A DNA stretch of 64,000 nt from Planctomyces sp. (GTDB lineage: Bacteria > Planctomycetota > Planctomycetia > Planctomycetales > Planctomycetaceae), in the NCBI GenBank assembly GCA_016795105.1, contig JAEUIH010000011.1, forward strand, positions 62,001-126,000, read 5' to 3'. The notes below the pieces were generated by a model. It saw nothing but the letters and a program-made list of their open reading frames with translations. It made no database searches and was not told the origin of the DNA. Shown piece by piece: positions 29,680-40,003 of this stretch. The position numbers and the translations under genes were made by a program. Numbering within the stretch: the first letter of the stretch is position 1; each line of letters starts with the position of its first letter.

Positions 29680-31053
29680 TTACCCCAGACGCTTCCGCCA
29701 TTCATCCAGACGGGCACTGACGGAAGCTTCTCCGCCGGAACCATAACTGCAGAGTGCCTTCATTGCATTTCGAGCACCCAGAATTTGGTAAACATCATCA
29801 CTGATACAACTGCAGGCGGCCTGAAGTTCTACCAGCGAAAGATCAGCCAGACGGCAACCAGCAGCGTCGCACTTCGCGACAAGCTGTCCGACGGTTTCGT
29901 GCCCGGTTCGCATCGGCACGCCTTTCCGAATGAGGTATTCCATCAGAGCAGTTGCGTCAAGAAATCCATCTTCCAGTCGGGACTCGATCTTCTTGACATT
30001 GAGCTCCGCACCGGCGATGACGGATGGGGCGAGTTCGAGGCACGCCGAGAGACTGTCCAGTGCCGTAAACATGGCGAGCTTGTCTTCCTGAAGATCGCGA
30101 TTGTATGCCATCGGCAGACTCTTGATCAGAATCAGCAACTGAGGAACCGAAGCCATGACTCGCGCCGTTCGACCTCGGATCAGCTCCAGAACATCAGGAT
30201 TTCGCTTTTGGGGCATAATGGAAGAGCCGGTTGTATAGGCATCCGGCAGCTTCAAAAATCCGAATTCGGTTGTGAACCAGATGATCCACTCTTCGCACCA
30301 TGTACTCAGATGCGCAGAAATCACCGACAGGCAGAACACGAATTCCACGAGGTAATCTCGATCGCTGCTGACATCAAGGCTATTGGCTGCTACGGAATCG
30401 AAGCCCAGCAGCTGTGCCGTCATTTCGCGGTTGATGGGAAGCGAAGTTCCGGCAAGTGCAGCAGCACCAAGCGGACTGATGTTGACTCGCTTCCGACAGT
30501 CTGCCAGACGTTCCCGATCTCGCTGAAACTTTTCGCAGTATGCGAGCCAATAGTGAGCTGCGAGAACCGGCTGAGCTCTCTGGAGGTGCGTATAGCCAGG
30601 GATCACGACACCCGCATCATATTCGCATCGCCCAACGAACGCGCGCTGAATTTCGGCGAGCAACCCATCCAGCTGATCGATGGCATCCCGAACATAGAGC
30701 TTCAGGTCAGTAGACACCTGATCGTTTCGGCTGCGGCCGGTGTGCAGCTTTCTTCCCACATCGCCGATGCGTGCGATCAGCGCACTTTCGATATGCATGT
30801 GGATATCTTCCAGTTCCGCGGTGAAGCGAAACTGGCCAGCCGCAATTTCTGAACGGATCTGATCCAGAACAGAACAGATCTGATCCCGTTCTTCTTCAGT
30901 CAGAATCCGGACCGATGCCAGCATCCGGGCATGAGCCTGGGAGCCGCGAATATCTACTTCGTACAATCTCGCGTCAAAGCTGATGGACTCCGTGAATGCT
31001 TCTACTCGCGGATCCGTTGCCTGCTGAAATCGTCCGCCCCAGGCTTTTGCCAT
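29680..31053 (-). CDS. argH: Argininosuccinate lyase
   Basis: 457 residues from the ATG at 31053, with AGGAG ten bases upstream; a longer frame to 31077 adds eight residues. It splits argininosuccinate to arginine and fumarate. Superfamily motifs are in place: TGRSRNDQ at 105-112, [10 protein letters not shown] at 153-162 and the signature [10 protein letters not shown] at 277-286. No other arginine gene is next to it; queF lies 50 bases upstream on the same strand and may be in the same transcript. Confidence 0.96.
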   Translation of the reverse strand: MAKAWGGRFQQATDPRVEAFTESISFDARLYEVDIRGSQAHARMLASVRILTEEERDQICSVLDQIRSEIAAGQFRFTAELEDIHMHIESALIARIGDVGRKLHTGRSRNDQVSTDLKLYVRDAIDQLDGLLAEIQRAFVGRCEYDAGVVIPGYTHLQRAQPVLAAHYWLAYCEKFQRDRERLADCRKRVNISPLGAAALAGTSLPINREMTAQLLGFDSVAANSLDVSSDRDYLVEFVFCLSVISAHLSTWCEEWIIWFTTEFGFLKLPDAYTTGSSIMPQKRNPDVLELIRGRTARVMASVPQLLILIKSLPMAYNRDLQEDKLAMFTALDSLSACLELAPSVIAGAELNVKKIESRLEDGFLDATALMEYLIRKGVPMRTGHETVGQLVAKCDAAGCRLADLSLVELQAACSCISDDVYQILGARNAMKALCSYGSGGEASVSARLDEWRKRLG

Positions 31054-31103
31054 TGGAGGAATCACTCCTGATGTCAATGAACAGAAACAGATTCTGACTG
31101 CCG

Positions 31104-31463
31104 CTACGGACGCACGCCATGTTCAACGGTGACGGTTGTGCGAATTCCGCCACGTGGAGTGAAGGCTGCTTCGATCTTCATCCAACGAGGCTGAGTGACA
31201 GCAACGAGGTCGTCAAGAATCAGATTAGTGACTCGTTCATAGAACGCACCATGGTTGCGGTATTCCTGAAGATACAGTTTCAGCGACTTCAGCTCGAAGC
31301 AATGCTTGTCAGCAATATACGTAATTGTGAGCGTTCCGAAATCCGGATGACCGGTTTTAGGACATAACGATGTAAACTCAGGACAAATCGTTTCAATCAC
31401 AAAATTTCTTCCCGGAAACGGGTTTTCGAACGTTTCCAGAGTGTCTCGCGATGGATCAGCCAT
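31104..31463 (-). CDS. queF: NADPH-dependent 7-cyano-7-deazaguanine (preQ0) reductase
   Basis: 119 residues from the ATG at 31463, with AGGA seven bases upstream. It reduces preQ0 to preQ1 in queuosine biosynthesis. This is the short unimodular type. The catalytic Cys34 and Asp41 lie in [10 protein letters not shown], and the QueF motif [20 protein letters not shown] follows. It is divergent from glnE and upstream of argH. Confidence 0.95.
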   Translation of the reverse strand: MADPSRDTLETFENPFPGRNFVIETICPEFTSLCPKTGHPDFGTLTITYIADKHCFELKSLKLYLQEYRNHGAFYERVTNLILDDLVAVTQPRWMKIEAAFTPRGGIRTTVTVEHGVRP

Positions 31464-31581
31464 CCAGATTTCCTTCAATCAGCATTTACCGAGTCGCACC
31501 GTCTGGCGGACGGCTGCGACGAACCTATAATTTTGCCTTCAGAGTTTACGGTGATCGGCCGCAAAAACGAGCGGTTCTGTG

Positions 31582-34500
31582 ATGTTTCCCCGATTTGAAA
31601 AGCTGATTGAAGCCGAAAAGGCGTACCACCTGCCCTTCCTGGAAGAGTTTGGGTTCCGCGACCCTGCCCTCGCGTGGACTCATCTTGGCCGGATTCGTTC
31701 GCGCTGGCTGAATCGTCGAGGCAGCAATTCCGCGGAATTCACGGCAATGTCCGCACCCCAGTGGTACGAGACGCTCCAGAGAGTGCTCAGAGAAGCGCCG
31801 CTTCGTGACACGGTCCTGGCGGTCGTAGACCAGTTTATTCGAAACGCAGACCAGCAGGTCGATCCTTTTGCTTTGTTTGAACAAAGTCCTCGGTCGCTGG
31901 ATGTTTTGGCGAGAGTTGCCTGTGGCAGTCCTTTTTTGACACAAACTCTGCTTTCAGACCCAACCTGCCTCACCGCATTGACGGTTCATGGCAGAACGGC
32001 TGATGTGAAATCACGTGAACAGTTTGTGATGGAAGCCGAGCTGGCGACTGAATTTCAGCCGTCGCGAACGGAGAAGCTCCGTGAACTGCGGCGCTATCAG
32101 CGACGTGAACTTCTGCGTATCGGCATGTGCGACGCATTCGGACTCCTGGATTTGCGTTACGTAACTCTTCAGTTGTCATTACTGGCAGATGCAATGGTTC
32201 AAATCAGCCTGAATCTTGCTGCTGCCGAGACTCGACAGTCCACGGATCTGCTGGCCGTGATCGCTCTGGGAAAACATGGCGGCGAAGAGCTCAACTACAG
32301 CTCCGATATTGATCTGGTGTTAATTGCAGAACGCGATGCTCCCGAATTGCAGCGACTGGCGAGACTGACCATTGATGGACTTGCGGACAATCTTCCGCCC
32401 GGGTTTCTGTATCGTGTTGATCTTCGGCTCAGACCGTGGGGGGATGCCGGTCCGCTGCTCAGTACCATCGACGGGTATGCGGGTTATCTTCGCAACGATG
32501 CAGCTCTCTGGGAGAAACAGGCGTTGCTGAAGGCTCGAGTCGTGGCCGGTAACGCACAACTTGGCCGCGACTTCCTGAAGACGATCCGCCCGCTGCTGTT
32601 CGCACATGTCTCCGATGACGTTCCCAAAGCAATTCAGCTGATGAAAGAGAAGATCGAACTTCGACTTCGGCAGCGAGGCAAACTCAACACTGAAGTCAAG
32701 CTGGGTGTGGGGTCGATTCGCGATGTTGAATTTCTGGTCCAGTGTCTCCAGCTGACTCATGGTCGAACGGAACCCAGGATTCTCAGCTGCAATACTCTGG
32801 AATCTCTTGTGAGGCTCACCGAGTTCGGTCTTCTTCCATCGCACTGGTATCGTCAGCTTCGAGCGGGTTATGTTTTCCTTCGCACTCTGGAACACTCGCT
32901 GCAGCTGCTGCACAATCAGCAGACTCATGAATTGCCAAATGACAGTCATCAGATGAACTGGCTCGCCAATCGTCTGGACTATCCGAACTCTGAAACCCTG
33001 ATTGAGCGATTTGAAGAACATCGTCGCGCAGTACGTGCGATCTTTGAAGAGGGTCTTGGCATTATCGCCAGACCACCAGAAGCACTTTTGCCAGGCCCCG
33101 CGCCAGATCGATTCGGTGACCAGAGTTCTTCTGGCACGCAGACTGGCGATTCCGCAAAGAAGATCGTATTCCTCGCTCGATCGAGCTCACCAGCCGACGA
33201 GCGTGCTCTGATTGAATCACTGCTGAGAAAAGTCTCCGAAGAAACTCCCGTCGTTACCTGCACCGAGCAGACCTCGGAGGTTACGACCAACCTGCTTGTC
33301 GCCGGTATTGAATTCTCGGGCTGGCTGTCGGCCACCTGTGGATTGTTGTCGACTTTGCAGCTGGACATTCAATCCGGTGAAGCAATCACAGGAAACGGGA
33401 CGAATCAGTTTGGTCACCTCTGTCCTGAACGACGATTCCTTGCGTGCCTTCGAGTGAATTCCGCGAATTCTCAGAACACCTCAGTATCACTCAGCGAACT
33501 CGCCGATCGACTTCGGGAAGAACTTTCCCGATACAGCAGGATGGTGCGAGAAGGTTCACAGGAGCTTGTACGTGAAGAGCTGATCTCCAGATTCTGTGCC
33601 GGTCTTAACAGCACTATTGGAGCTGATGCTGCCCCTGCAGCTCACACTGCCGTTGCTACTGATGGTGGGGTGGCTCTAAACACTGCCACAGATCATGCTG
33701 TTGCTGACGACGATCTGGCGGAACTGGATGTGTCTGTGACGCCGGATGATCCGACCGAGATGACGATGCTGAAGATCACCGGCACGGATACTCGAGGATT
33801 CCTGTTTGAACTGTCGCATGCTCTGTCGATCAGCCGGTTTCGGATTCGTCGCGCGATCATTGATTCCGAAAACAATCGTGTCAGTGACATTCTGTATGTA
33901 ACGGAAAGAGATGGCCGACCGGTTCGGGAAGACGAACGAATTCAGGAATTGCGTGTTGCCGTTGTATTCATCAAACAGTTTACTCACTGGCTGCCATCCA
34001 CCAACGATCCTCATCAGGCTCTGCTTCGATTTCGAGAACTCCTGGTAAGACTGCAGCCAGCCAATCAGTGGTCGGAGAACATTGCCTCACTGCAGAAGCC
34101 CAGCGTATTGCATGCGGTGGCGAGAGTTCTGGGAATCAGTCAGTACCTGTGGGAGAACTTTCTGCGATCTCGCCACGAAGAATTATTTCCACTGCTCGCA
34201 AATGTCAGTGAGCTTGGTGACCGAATCTGCCGAGAGGCGCTGACATTCGAACTGGACGCAATGCTGGCCTCCTGTTGTGATACGCTACAGGCATGGCAAA
34301 CTCTCAACGCATTCAAAGATCGGCATTTGTTTCGCATCGATATGCGACACGTTCTTGGGCACTGTCGTCCGTTTGGAGTATTTTCCGAGGAGATCACGGA
34401 GCTCGCCGAAATCGTTGTCCGAGCAGCGGTGGATGTCGCGTGGAAAGAACTGGTTTCGGACTTTGGAACTCCTTCCAATGCCAACAACAACGGAACCTGC

Positions 34501-35391
34501 CGTTTTTGTGTAGCAGGACTTGGGAAGTTTGGCGGCATTGAGATGGGGTTTGCATCGGACATTGAACTGATGCTGGTTTATGAGAACATTGGTCAGACAA
34601 CCGGCGAGAACTCCATTTCCAATTCGCGTTTCTTCGACCAGCTTGTTGGAGCCGTTGCGAACGGGATTTCGGCTCGTCAGGACGGCATCTTTCACGTCGA
34701 TCTGCGGATGCGACCGTATGGTCAGGCTGGTTCAGCGGCTGTCTCGATCGGCGATTTCATCGCTTATTACCAAACTGATGGTCCAGCCTGGCCTTACGAA
34801 CGACAGGCACTTGTCAAACTGAGATGTGTGGCAGGGGATGTTGAATTTGCCGAGGCAGTGACAAGTGCCTGCCATGCAGCCATCTATTCGGCCGGCCATT
34901 TTGACTTCTCCGCAATGCGTGCCATGCGGGAACGGCAGGTTCGACAACTTGTCAGAGGTGGAACGATCAACGCAAAGCTGAGCGACGGCGGCCTTGTCGA
35001 CTGCGAATACGCAGTTCAGGCGATTCAGCTGACATTTGCCGCTGCGTTGCCTTCACTGAGGCATCCGAATACTCGACGTTCACTCCACGAAGCCGCACGA
35101 CTCAGCCTGATCGATCCCCACCGGCAAAAAGCAGTAGATGCAGCATATGTTTTTCTTCGAGAGATTGTCGACTGCCTGCGAATGGTCCGCGGGAATGCTC
35201 GGGATCTGACGATCCCCGAAGTTGGTTCTGCAGACTACGAACAGCTTTCCCGCAGGATGCAATCGATTCACGCCTCACAGATCCCGTTGTCAGGTCTGGA
35301 AACTCAGATGAACGTACTGCGTGAGTTTTCACAGTGGGTTCAGCATCACTGCCTGACGATGCGACGAACACAGGTCCTGCCAACAAGTTGA
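31582..35391 (+). CDS. glnE: Glutamine synthetase adenylyltransferase/deadenylase with inserted ACT-like domains
   Basis: 1269 residues from the ATG at 31582, against about 950 for usual GlnE. GlnE adds or removes AMP on glutamine synthetase in response to PII and glutamine. The N-terminal nucleotidyltransferase motif GKHGGEELNYSSDIDLVLI is at about 230-248, followed by the helical domain (VGSIRDVEFLVQ). The second motif GKFGGIEMGFASDIELMLV is at about 981-999, where the second acidic residue is Glu rather than Asp. Between the halves are about 220 extra residues with two ACT-like units: about 570-660 (VAGIEFSGWLSATCGLLSTL) and 725-805 (LKITGTDTRGFLFELSHALS). Such pairs normally end GlnD. No glnA or glnB is in the window. 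Confidence 0.92.
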   Translation: MFPRFEKLIEAEKAYHLPFLEEFGFRDPALAWTHLGRIRSRWLNRRGSNSAEFTAMSAPQWYETLQRVLREAPLRDTVLAVVDQFIRNADQQVDPFALFEQSPRSLDVLARVACGSPFLTQTLLSDPTCLTALTVHGRTADVKSREQFVMEAELATEFQPSRTEKLRELRRYQRRELLRIGMCDAFGLLDLRYVTLQLSLLADAMVQISLNLAAAETRQSTDLLAVIALGKHGGEELNYSSDIDLVLIAERDAPELQRLARLTIDGLADNLPPGFLYRVDLRLRPWGDAGPLLSTIDGYAGYLRNDAALWEKQALLKARVVAGNAQLGRDFLKTIRPLLFAHVSDDVPKAIQLMKEKIELRLRQRGKLNTEVKLGVGSIRDVEFLVQCLQLTHGRTEPRILSCNTLESLVRLTEFGLLPSHWYRQLRAGYVFLRTLEHSLQLLHNQQTHELPNDSHQMNWLANRLDYPNSETLIERFEEHRRAVRAIFEEGLGIIARPPEALLPGPAPDRFGDQSSSGTQTGDSAKKIVFLARSSSPADERALIESLLRKVSEETPVVTCTEQTSEVTTNLLVAGIEFSGWLSATCGLLSTLQLDIQSGEAITGNGTNQFGHLCPERRFLACLRVNSANSQNTSVSLSELADRLREELSRYSRMVREGSQELVREELISRFCAGLNSTIGADAAPAAHTAVATDGGVALNTATDHAVADDDLAELDVSVTPDDPTEMTMLKITGTDTRGFLFELSHALSISRFRIRRAIIDSENNRVSDILYVTERDGRPVREDERIQELRVAVVFIKQFTHWLPSTNDPHQALLRFRELLVRLQPANQWSENIASLQKPSVLHAVARVLGISQYLWENFLRSRHEELFPLLANVSELGDRICREALTFELDAMLASCCDTLQAWQTLNAFKDRHLFRIDMRHVLGHCRPFGVFSEEITELAEIVVRAAVDVAWKELVSDFGTPSNANNNGTCRFCVAGLGKFGGIEMGFASDIELMLVYENIGQTTGENSISNSRFFDQLVGAVANGISARQDGIFHVDLRMRPYGQAGSAAVSIGDFIAYYQTDGPAWPYERQALVKLRCVAGDVEFAEAVTSACHAAIYSAGHFDFSAMRAMRERQVRQLVRGGTINAKLSDGGLVDCEYAVQAIQLTFAAALPSLRHPNTRRSLHEAARLSLIDPHRQKAVDAAYVFLREIVDCLRMVRGNARDLTIPEVGSADYEQLSRRMQSIHASQIPLSGLETQMNVLREFSQWVQHHCLTMRRTQVLPTS

Positions 35392-35444
35392 GTGTTTTCC
35401 CGCAGGGATGAATGTGATCCTTCGGCATTCCCCGCGCCTCGTTC

Positions 35445-35467
35445 CGGGTGATAAGGCAGATCACCCG
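35445..35467 (+). terminator. Stem-loop after glnE
   Basis: CGGGTGAT and ATCACCCG enclose a 7-base loop 53 bases after the glnE stop. No T tract follows, so it may be a weak or Rho-assisted terminator. Confidence 0.35.
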
Positions 35468-35572
35468 AGCCTAACGCCTGAGATCTGTTTCATCGGTCTT
35501 CATCTGCGATGGCGACACCGGATAACCTCCACCTGAAGCCTCTATTGTCAAGAGAGCCACAGGAACTGTTCA

Positions 35573-37702
35573 ATGCGCGGAATCAGAAACTGTTCAATCC
35601 GACGAATACTTTATACCAGTCTGTTTATCGGCCTGCTGGTAACCGGCACCCGGTCTGCAGATGCTGCACAAAAGCATGCGGTCATTGTGGCAGTCAGACA
35701 TCATCGCCCCGGACAGCCTTTGGCCGAATTGAGATATAGCGACGCCGATGCTCAGGCACTGGGAGATGTTTTGCTCAGGTCCGGCTATCAGGTCACACTT
35801 CTGACGTCAGAGAACGCCAGAAAGACGGAAAATGACTTCCTCGCGCCGGCCTCAGATTACATCAGGGACGCGATTCAGAATTTGAATCAGCAGCCGCTGA
35901 ATCACAGTGACTCCGTGTTGTTCGTCTTTATCGGAAATGCAGTGCGACTCGACTGGCCCGTTTCGACGGATGAGTCTGGAAAGCCAGGGCAACTGTCAAG
36001 ACCGGGACATCTGTATTTCTGTCCGATGGATGCCGAAATCCGAAATCTGCGTTCGCTGGCAGACCTCAAGGACCGGAATCGTTTGATCGATTTCGCAGAG
36101 TTGTACAAAGCTCTGGAAGATTGCAAAGCCGGTCAGCGTCTGATGGTTATGGATGTCTGCAGAATCGATCCTCGTATTCGAATTGAACGCCCCATCGCAG
36201 CGATTGAAACCCTTCCGGCTATGCCAGTTCCCGGACAGGGAGCCGGAATACTGTTCAGTTGTGGGCCTCACCAAAGCTCAATCGAAGACGGACAGCTCCA
36301 GCACGGGGTGTTTATGAATTTTCTGATTGAAGGACTGCAGGGAGCTGCTGATCGCCCGTTGACTGGGCGCACTCCGACCTACATCACTCAATCATCCGGC
36401 GTTGAATCTTCCGGTAACCAAACATTCGGCCCTGTTCAACCTCCGGCTACGCTTGGTAATCAAAATGTATCACTCGAGGAACTGGTTCACTATGTAAAAC
36501 TCAGTTCGTCGTCATACGTTGCATCCAAGTTTCCAACGATGAAACAGGACCCCGATCTTCGAGGTATGCCGCCCGGGATGTGGCCAATTGTTTCGCTGTA
36601 CGAACAGAAACCTGCGGCAGACGTTCGGCGATTCCGGGGTGAAATCAGTCGATATGAGACGACACCGGATCAGGAATTCAGCGACGCGCCAATCGACGGA
36701 TGGGAAGACCAGAGTCTACAGAGCGGTGACCGACGAGCTCGACAGGTCAATTGGGACCTCGCTTCTTCGGATAACTCCTCCCGTTCAGATTTCAACTCTG
36801 TTCGGCAGGCAGGCCTGACGAGAAACGGATCACTCCAGCAATTCCATTCACCCGACGAAGTTGTTGAGTCCGGGGCAGGGCCGAAACCCGGGACGATAAG
36901 AAACTTTCTTGAATTCAACGTGCCATTCTGCTGGTGTCCTCCAGGCTCATTCACGATGGGAACCCCAGGACACTCTGAGGCAAGAGAAAGAAACGAAACA
37001 CAGGCACGAGTCATTCACTCTGAAGGATTCTGGATTTCTCAGACTGAGGTCACACAGGGACTCTGGTCTCTTGTCATGCCCGATGATCCGTGGCGAACTC
37101 ATTTTGCAAACGGTGCCAAAGAAGGGGATGACTTTCCCGCTGCAGGAATGACGTGGACAGAGGCGATGGACTTCTGCCGTGTCCTCACCGAAGTCGAGCG
37201 TGCCGCTGGGCGGCTGAAGCAAAATGAAGTCTATCGACTGCCAACGGAAGCCGAATGGGAGTATGCATGTCGAGCAGGTTCGAAAGAAAACTACTGTTTT
37301 GGCGATGATGAACATGAATTGGGCGAATTCGGCTGGTTTCGTTCGTCATCTCAGAGTCCAGGCAGCGCCAGAGCGTCTCATGTCGCACTAAAACGCCCGA
37401 ATCAATGGAACATCTGTGACATGCACGGCAACGTCTCTGAATGGTGCCTCGATGTATATATCGACAACGTTCAGGGGGGAACCGACCCATTGACAGATTA
37501 TGGGACTGACCTGAATCGAGTTCGCCGAGGTGGCAGCTTCCGGTTGGGGGCTGGCAACTGTCGAAGCGCTTACCGCTTCGGTGCTGCTGAAGATCATCGT
37601 CTAATTAGTAACGGTTTTCGTTTCGTCCGATCGACAATTGCTCATTCGGAAAAGCGAAGAACTTCTCAACGGAGTGTCCGCAGTTTTAATGATCGTGAAT
37701 GA
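35573..37702 (+). CDS. Caspase-like (degenerate) domain fused to an FGE-sulfatase domain
   Basis: 709 residues; AGGA eight bases upstream. Signal peptide about 1-32. Residues 34-255 follow the caspase/metacaspase p20 pattern: KHAVIVAVRHH, LRYSDADAQALGDVLLRSGYQV, then SVLFVFIGNAVRLDW where the catalytic-His block (SGHG) should be, then LMVMDVCRID with the nucleophile Cys196 kept. The His is replaced (GNA at 121-123), so protease activity is doubtful. Residues about 440-695 are an FGE/SUMF1-like domain (WCPPGSFTMGTPG, SQTEVTQGLW, YRLPTEAEWEYACRAG, NICDMHGNVSEWCLDVY, RRGGSFRLGAGNCRSAYR). Fusions of these two folds are common in planctomycetes. Confidence 0.85.
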   Translation: MRGIRNCSIRRILYTSLFIGLLVTGTRSADAAQKHAVIVAVRHHRPGQPLAELRYSDADAQALGDVLLRSGYQVTLLTSENARKTENDFLAPASDYIRDAIQNLNQQPLNHSDSVLFVFIGNAVRLDWPVSTDESGKPGQLSRPGHLYFCPMDAEIRNLRSLADLKDRNRLIDFAELYKALEDCKAGQRLMVMDVCRIDPRIRIERPIAAIETLPAMPVPGQGAGILFSCGPHQSSIEDGQLQHGVFMNFLIEGLQGAADRPLTGRTPTYITQSSGVESSGNQTFGPVQPPATLGNQNVSLEELVHYVKLSSSSYVASKFPTMKQDPDLRGMPPGMWPIVSLYEQKPAADVRRFRGEISRYETTPDQEFSDAPIDGWEDQSLQSGDRRARQVNWDLASSDNSSRSDFNSVRQAGLTRNGSLQQFHSPDEVVESGAGPKPGTIRNFLEFNVPFCWCPPGSFTMGTPGHSEARERNETQARVIHSEGFWISQTEVTQGLWSLVMPDDPWRTHFANGAKEGDDFPAAGMTWTEAMDFCRVLTEVERAAGRLKQNEVYRLPTEAEWEYACRAGSKENYCFGDDEHELGEFGWFRSSSQSPGSARASHVALKRPNQWNICDMHGNVSEWCLDVYIDNVQGGTDPLTDYGTDLNRVRRGGSFRLGAGNCRSAYRFGAAEDHRLISNGFRFVRSTIAHSEKRRTSQRSVRSFNDRE

Positions 37703-37726
37703 TCCATACAGCGATTCACGAGGTGT

Positions 37727-38920
37727 TCAAAGATGAACAGTCTGTTCGGCAATCAGCCGACCGATATTGAGTGATGCAGTGGCCGCTGGTGAAGGCGCGT
37801 TGCAGACATTCAGAACTCGCTCATGCCTTTGAATCATAAAGTCGTCGACGAGACGTCCATCAAGCCCCAGCGCCTGAGCGCGAACACCCGCCGGTGCTGA
37901 CGTCAGGTGTTCACTCCGGATCTCGGGCACGAGCTGCTGGAGTGCCCGAACAAAGGCGGGCTTGGATAGCGATCTCCAGACCTCTCCGAGACCGGTCTTC
38001 CAGTATCGCAGTGCGAGCCGCAGAAATCCGGTATACGTGAGGGATTCGAAGAGATCCCGGAGGTTAATCGTGCCCCAGGTATAGCCTTCTCTCGCGAGGG
38101 CAAGTACAGCATTCGGTCCGCATTCCACGCCGCCATGGATCATTCGCGTGAAATGTACTCCGAGAAACGGAAACCTTGGATCCGGGACGGGGTAGATCAA
38201 GGTTCTGCAGAGATGCTCTGCTTCAGGTTTCAATACAAAGTATTCGCCACGGAACGGGACAATCCTCTCCTTCAGAGATTGTCCGCTCATGCGTGCCGTG
38301 CGATCGCTGTGCAGGCCCGTACAGTTGACCGCCTGTCGTGTTTCAAAATCACCCTGAGTTGTCTTGATCACAACAGAATCAGTGAACTGCCGAATCCCCG
38401 TGACACAGGTCTGAAGCTGAATCGATGCTCCTCCCTGGCGAAGAAGTTCACCCAGTTTTTCGCAGACTCCCGGGTAATCCACAATGCCAGCTTCAGGCAC
38501 ATGGATCGCCCGGATTCCGGCACAATGAGGCTCCAGTTCCAGCAGTTCTTCTCTGGAGATCACCGAACATCGAACACCATTTTGCTGGCCTCGCTGGTAG
38601 ATCGACTCCAACGCTTCCTGCTGTTCCGGTCGTGTCGCGACAATGACCTTGCCCGTTTGCTTCCACGCGACTCCGTGCTCAGTGCAGAAAGACTCCAGTG
38701 CCAGCTTTCCCTCACGGCAGTTTTTTGCACGCAGAGATCCCGGCTTGTAGTAAATTCCGGAATGGATGACGCCGGAATTCCTTCCGGTTTGATGAGCCGC
38801 CAGGCAGTTTTCCTTTTCCAGCAGACAGATTTTCAGATCGGGGCGAAAACGCTGGAGCTGCCATGCTGATGCCAGCCCAACAATTCCGCCCCCGATAACG
38901 ATCACATCAAACCGACTCAT
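37727..38920 (-). CDS. lhgO: L-2-hydroxyglutarate oxidase
   Basis: 397 residues. An FAD-dependent oxidase that returns L-2-hydroxyglutarate to 2-oxoglutarate. The dinucleotide fold is [19 protein letters not shown] with GGGIVG at 10-15. Family blocks are [23 protein letters not shown], then [11 protein letters not shown] and [10 protein letters not shown]. The C-terminus ends [16 protein letters not shown]. Its stop is 24 bases from the convergent caspase-like gene; a HemQ-type gene lies 15 bases upstream on the same strand. Confidence 0.93.
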   Translation of the reverse strand: MSRFDVIVIGGGIVGLASAWQLQRFRPDLKICLLEKENCLAAHQTGRNSGVIHSGIYYKPGSLRAKNCREGKLALESFCTEHGVAWKQTGKVIVATRPEQQEALESIYQRGQQNGVRCSVISREELLELEPHCAGIRAIHVPEAGIVDYPGVCEKLGELLRQGGASIQLQTCVTGIRQFTDSVVIKTTQGDFETRQAVNCTGLHSDRTARMSGQSLKERIVPFRGEYFVLKPEAEHLCRTLIYPVPDPRFPFLGVHFTRMIHGGVECGPNAVLALAREGYTWGTINLRDLFESLTYTGFLRLALRYWKTGLGEVWRSLSKPAFVRALQQLVPEIRSEHLTSAPAGVRAQALGLDGRLVDDFMIQRHERVLNVCNAPSPAATASLNIGRLIAEQTVHL

Positions 38921-38935
38921 ATCGCAGCATCTGCC

Positions 38936-39793
38936 TCAAACGCGACAATGTTCGAGTGCCTCTTTGGCACTCATGACGTAGCTGACGTAGAACGGTCCGA
39001 ACTCAGCATACTTTGCAGATGCACGGTCAAATCGCATGGAGTAGACAATCTCTTTGATATGTTCCGGAGCACGACTCCACAGGGTGACGCCCCACTCCCA
39101 GTCATCGAATCCGGTTGACGCCGTGATCAGCTGAGAAACCCGGCCGGCGAACTTGATACCGGATGTGGCGTGTTCTGCCATGAGTTCCGATCGAGCACTA
39201 AAGGGTTCTGTGAACCAGTTCGCCAGCGGGTGGCGAGCCTTATTCATTGGATAAAAGGTCATCACCGGCAATGGTGGCAGATCGGGATACAACCGCTGCT
39301 GGTTCATCGCAGGAAGTCGCTGTTTGTACGCATTCAACTTGGCTTCAAATGCAGGATCTCCTGCGGCAGTGCCTTCGCGCTGAAGTCGCTCAGCATACTG
39401 TTCAACAGTTGGGACGTATTCGCTGACTTCTGTGATCGACACGAATGAATAGGTTGGTACAAGAACAGTTCCGAGCTGGCTGGCACGAAGTCTCTGAGTA
39501 ATCGCGTCGATCTTGAGTGGATCCGGATCCATCATCATCAGGCCAATGTCGGCACGATGGCCGGAGACCACTGAAACCTGCATTCGGACCGGAACATATT
39601 CACCCTCAGGATTCAGAATGTCAATCACTTCAGCACGTCCGTGCGCCCGCTGTTCAGGTGGCAGCGCCATCAAGGCGGCCTGGTCGATACGATAATAGAT
39701 GTGCAGACAGTGCCATCCTTCTGTCATGCAGACTGTGGGTGCAGGAAGCGGAGCGGAATGTCCGTGTGGTCGGTTCACTGGAGGAGGCCTCAT
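38936..39793 (-). CDS. hemQ: HemQ-type coproheme decarboxylase (chlorite dismutase family)
   Basis: 285 residues; the first 22 may not be translated if the ATG at 39727 (MTEGWHCLHIYY) is used. The enzyme makes haem b from coproheme with peroxide. The C-terminal block VMTFYPMNKARHPLANWF holds the conserved Tyr and Lys, followed by MAEHATSGIKFAGRVSQLI with the candidate axial His and then FDDWEWGVTLWSR and MRFDRASAKYAEFGPFYVS, all HemQ signatures. It fits the coproporphyrin-dependent haem route. It sits 15 bases upstream of lhgO. Confidence 0.9.
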   Translation of the reverse strand: MRPPPVNRPHGHSAPLPAPTVCMTEGWHCLHIYYRIDQAALMALPPEQRAHGRAEVIDILNPEGEYVPVRMQVSVVSGHRADIGLMMMDPDPLKIDAITQRLRASQLGTVLVPTYSFVSITEVSEYVPTVEQYAERLQREGTAAGDPAFEAKLNAYKQRLPAMNQQRLYPDLPPLPVMTFYPMNKARHPLANWFTEPFSARSELMAEHATSGIKFAGRVSQLITASTGFDDWEWGVTLWSRAPEHIKEIVYSMRFDRASAKYAEFGPFYVSYVMSAKEALEHCRV

Positions 39794-40003
39794 TCGAAGA
39801 GAACTGTTCGTATTCAGCGTATGGAATCACGCTGGTCACTGCTGCAGACATTCACAGCAGAGAGCGTCATTCTATCAGTCCCGCCAACCGCATTCGACTC
39901 CTGGTCTGCGAGTTTCAATATTGGCTCCCGAGTTTTGTTTTTAGCCGGCAGCCACTATTCTCTTTTGAAGGAATTGAACGATTATTAAGAGGAGTTTCAG
40001 GAC

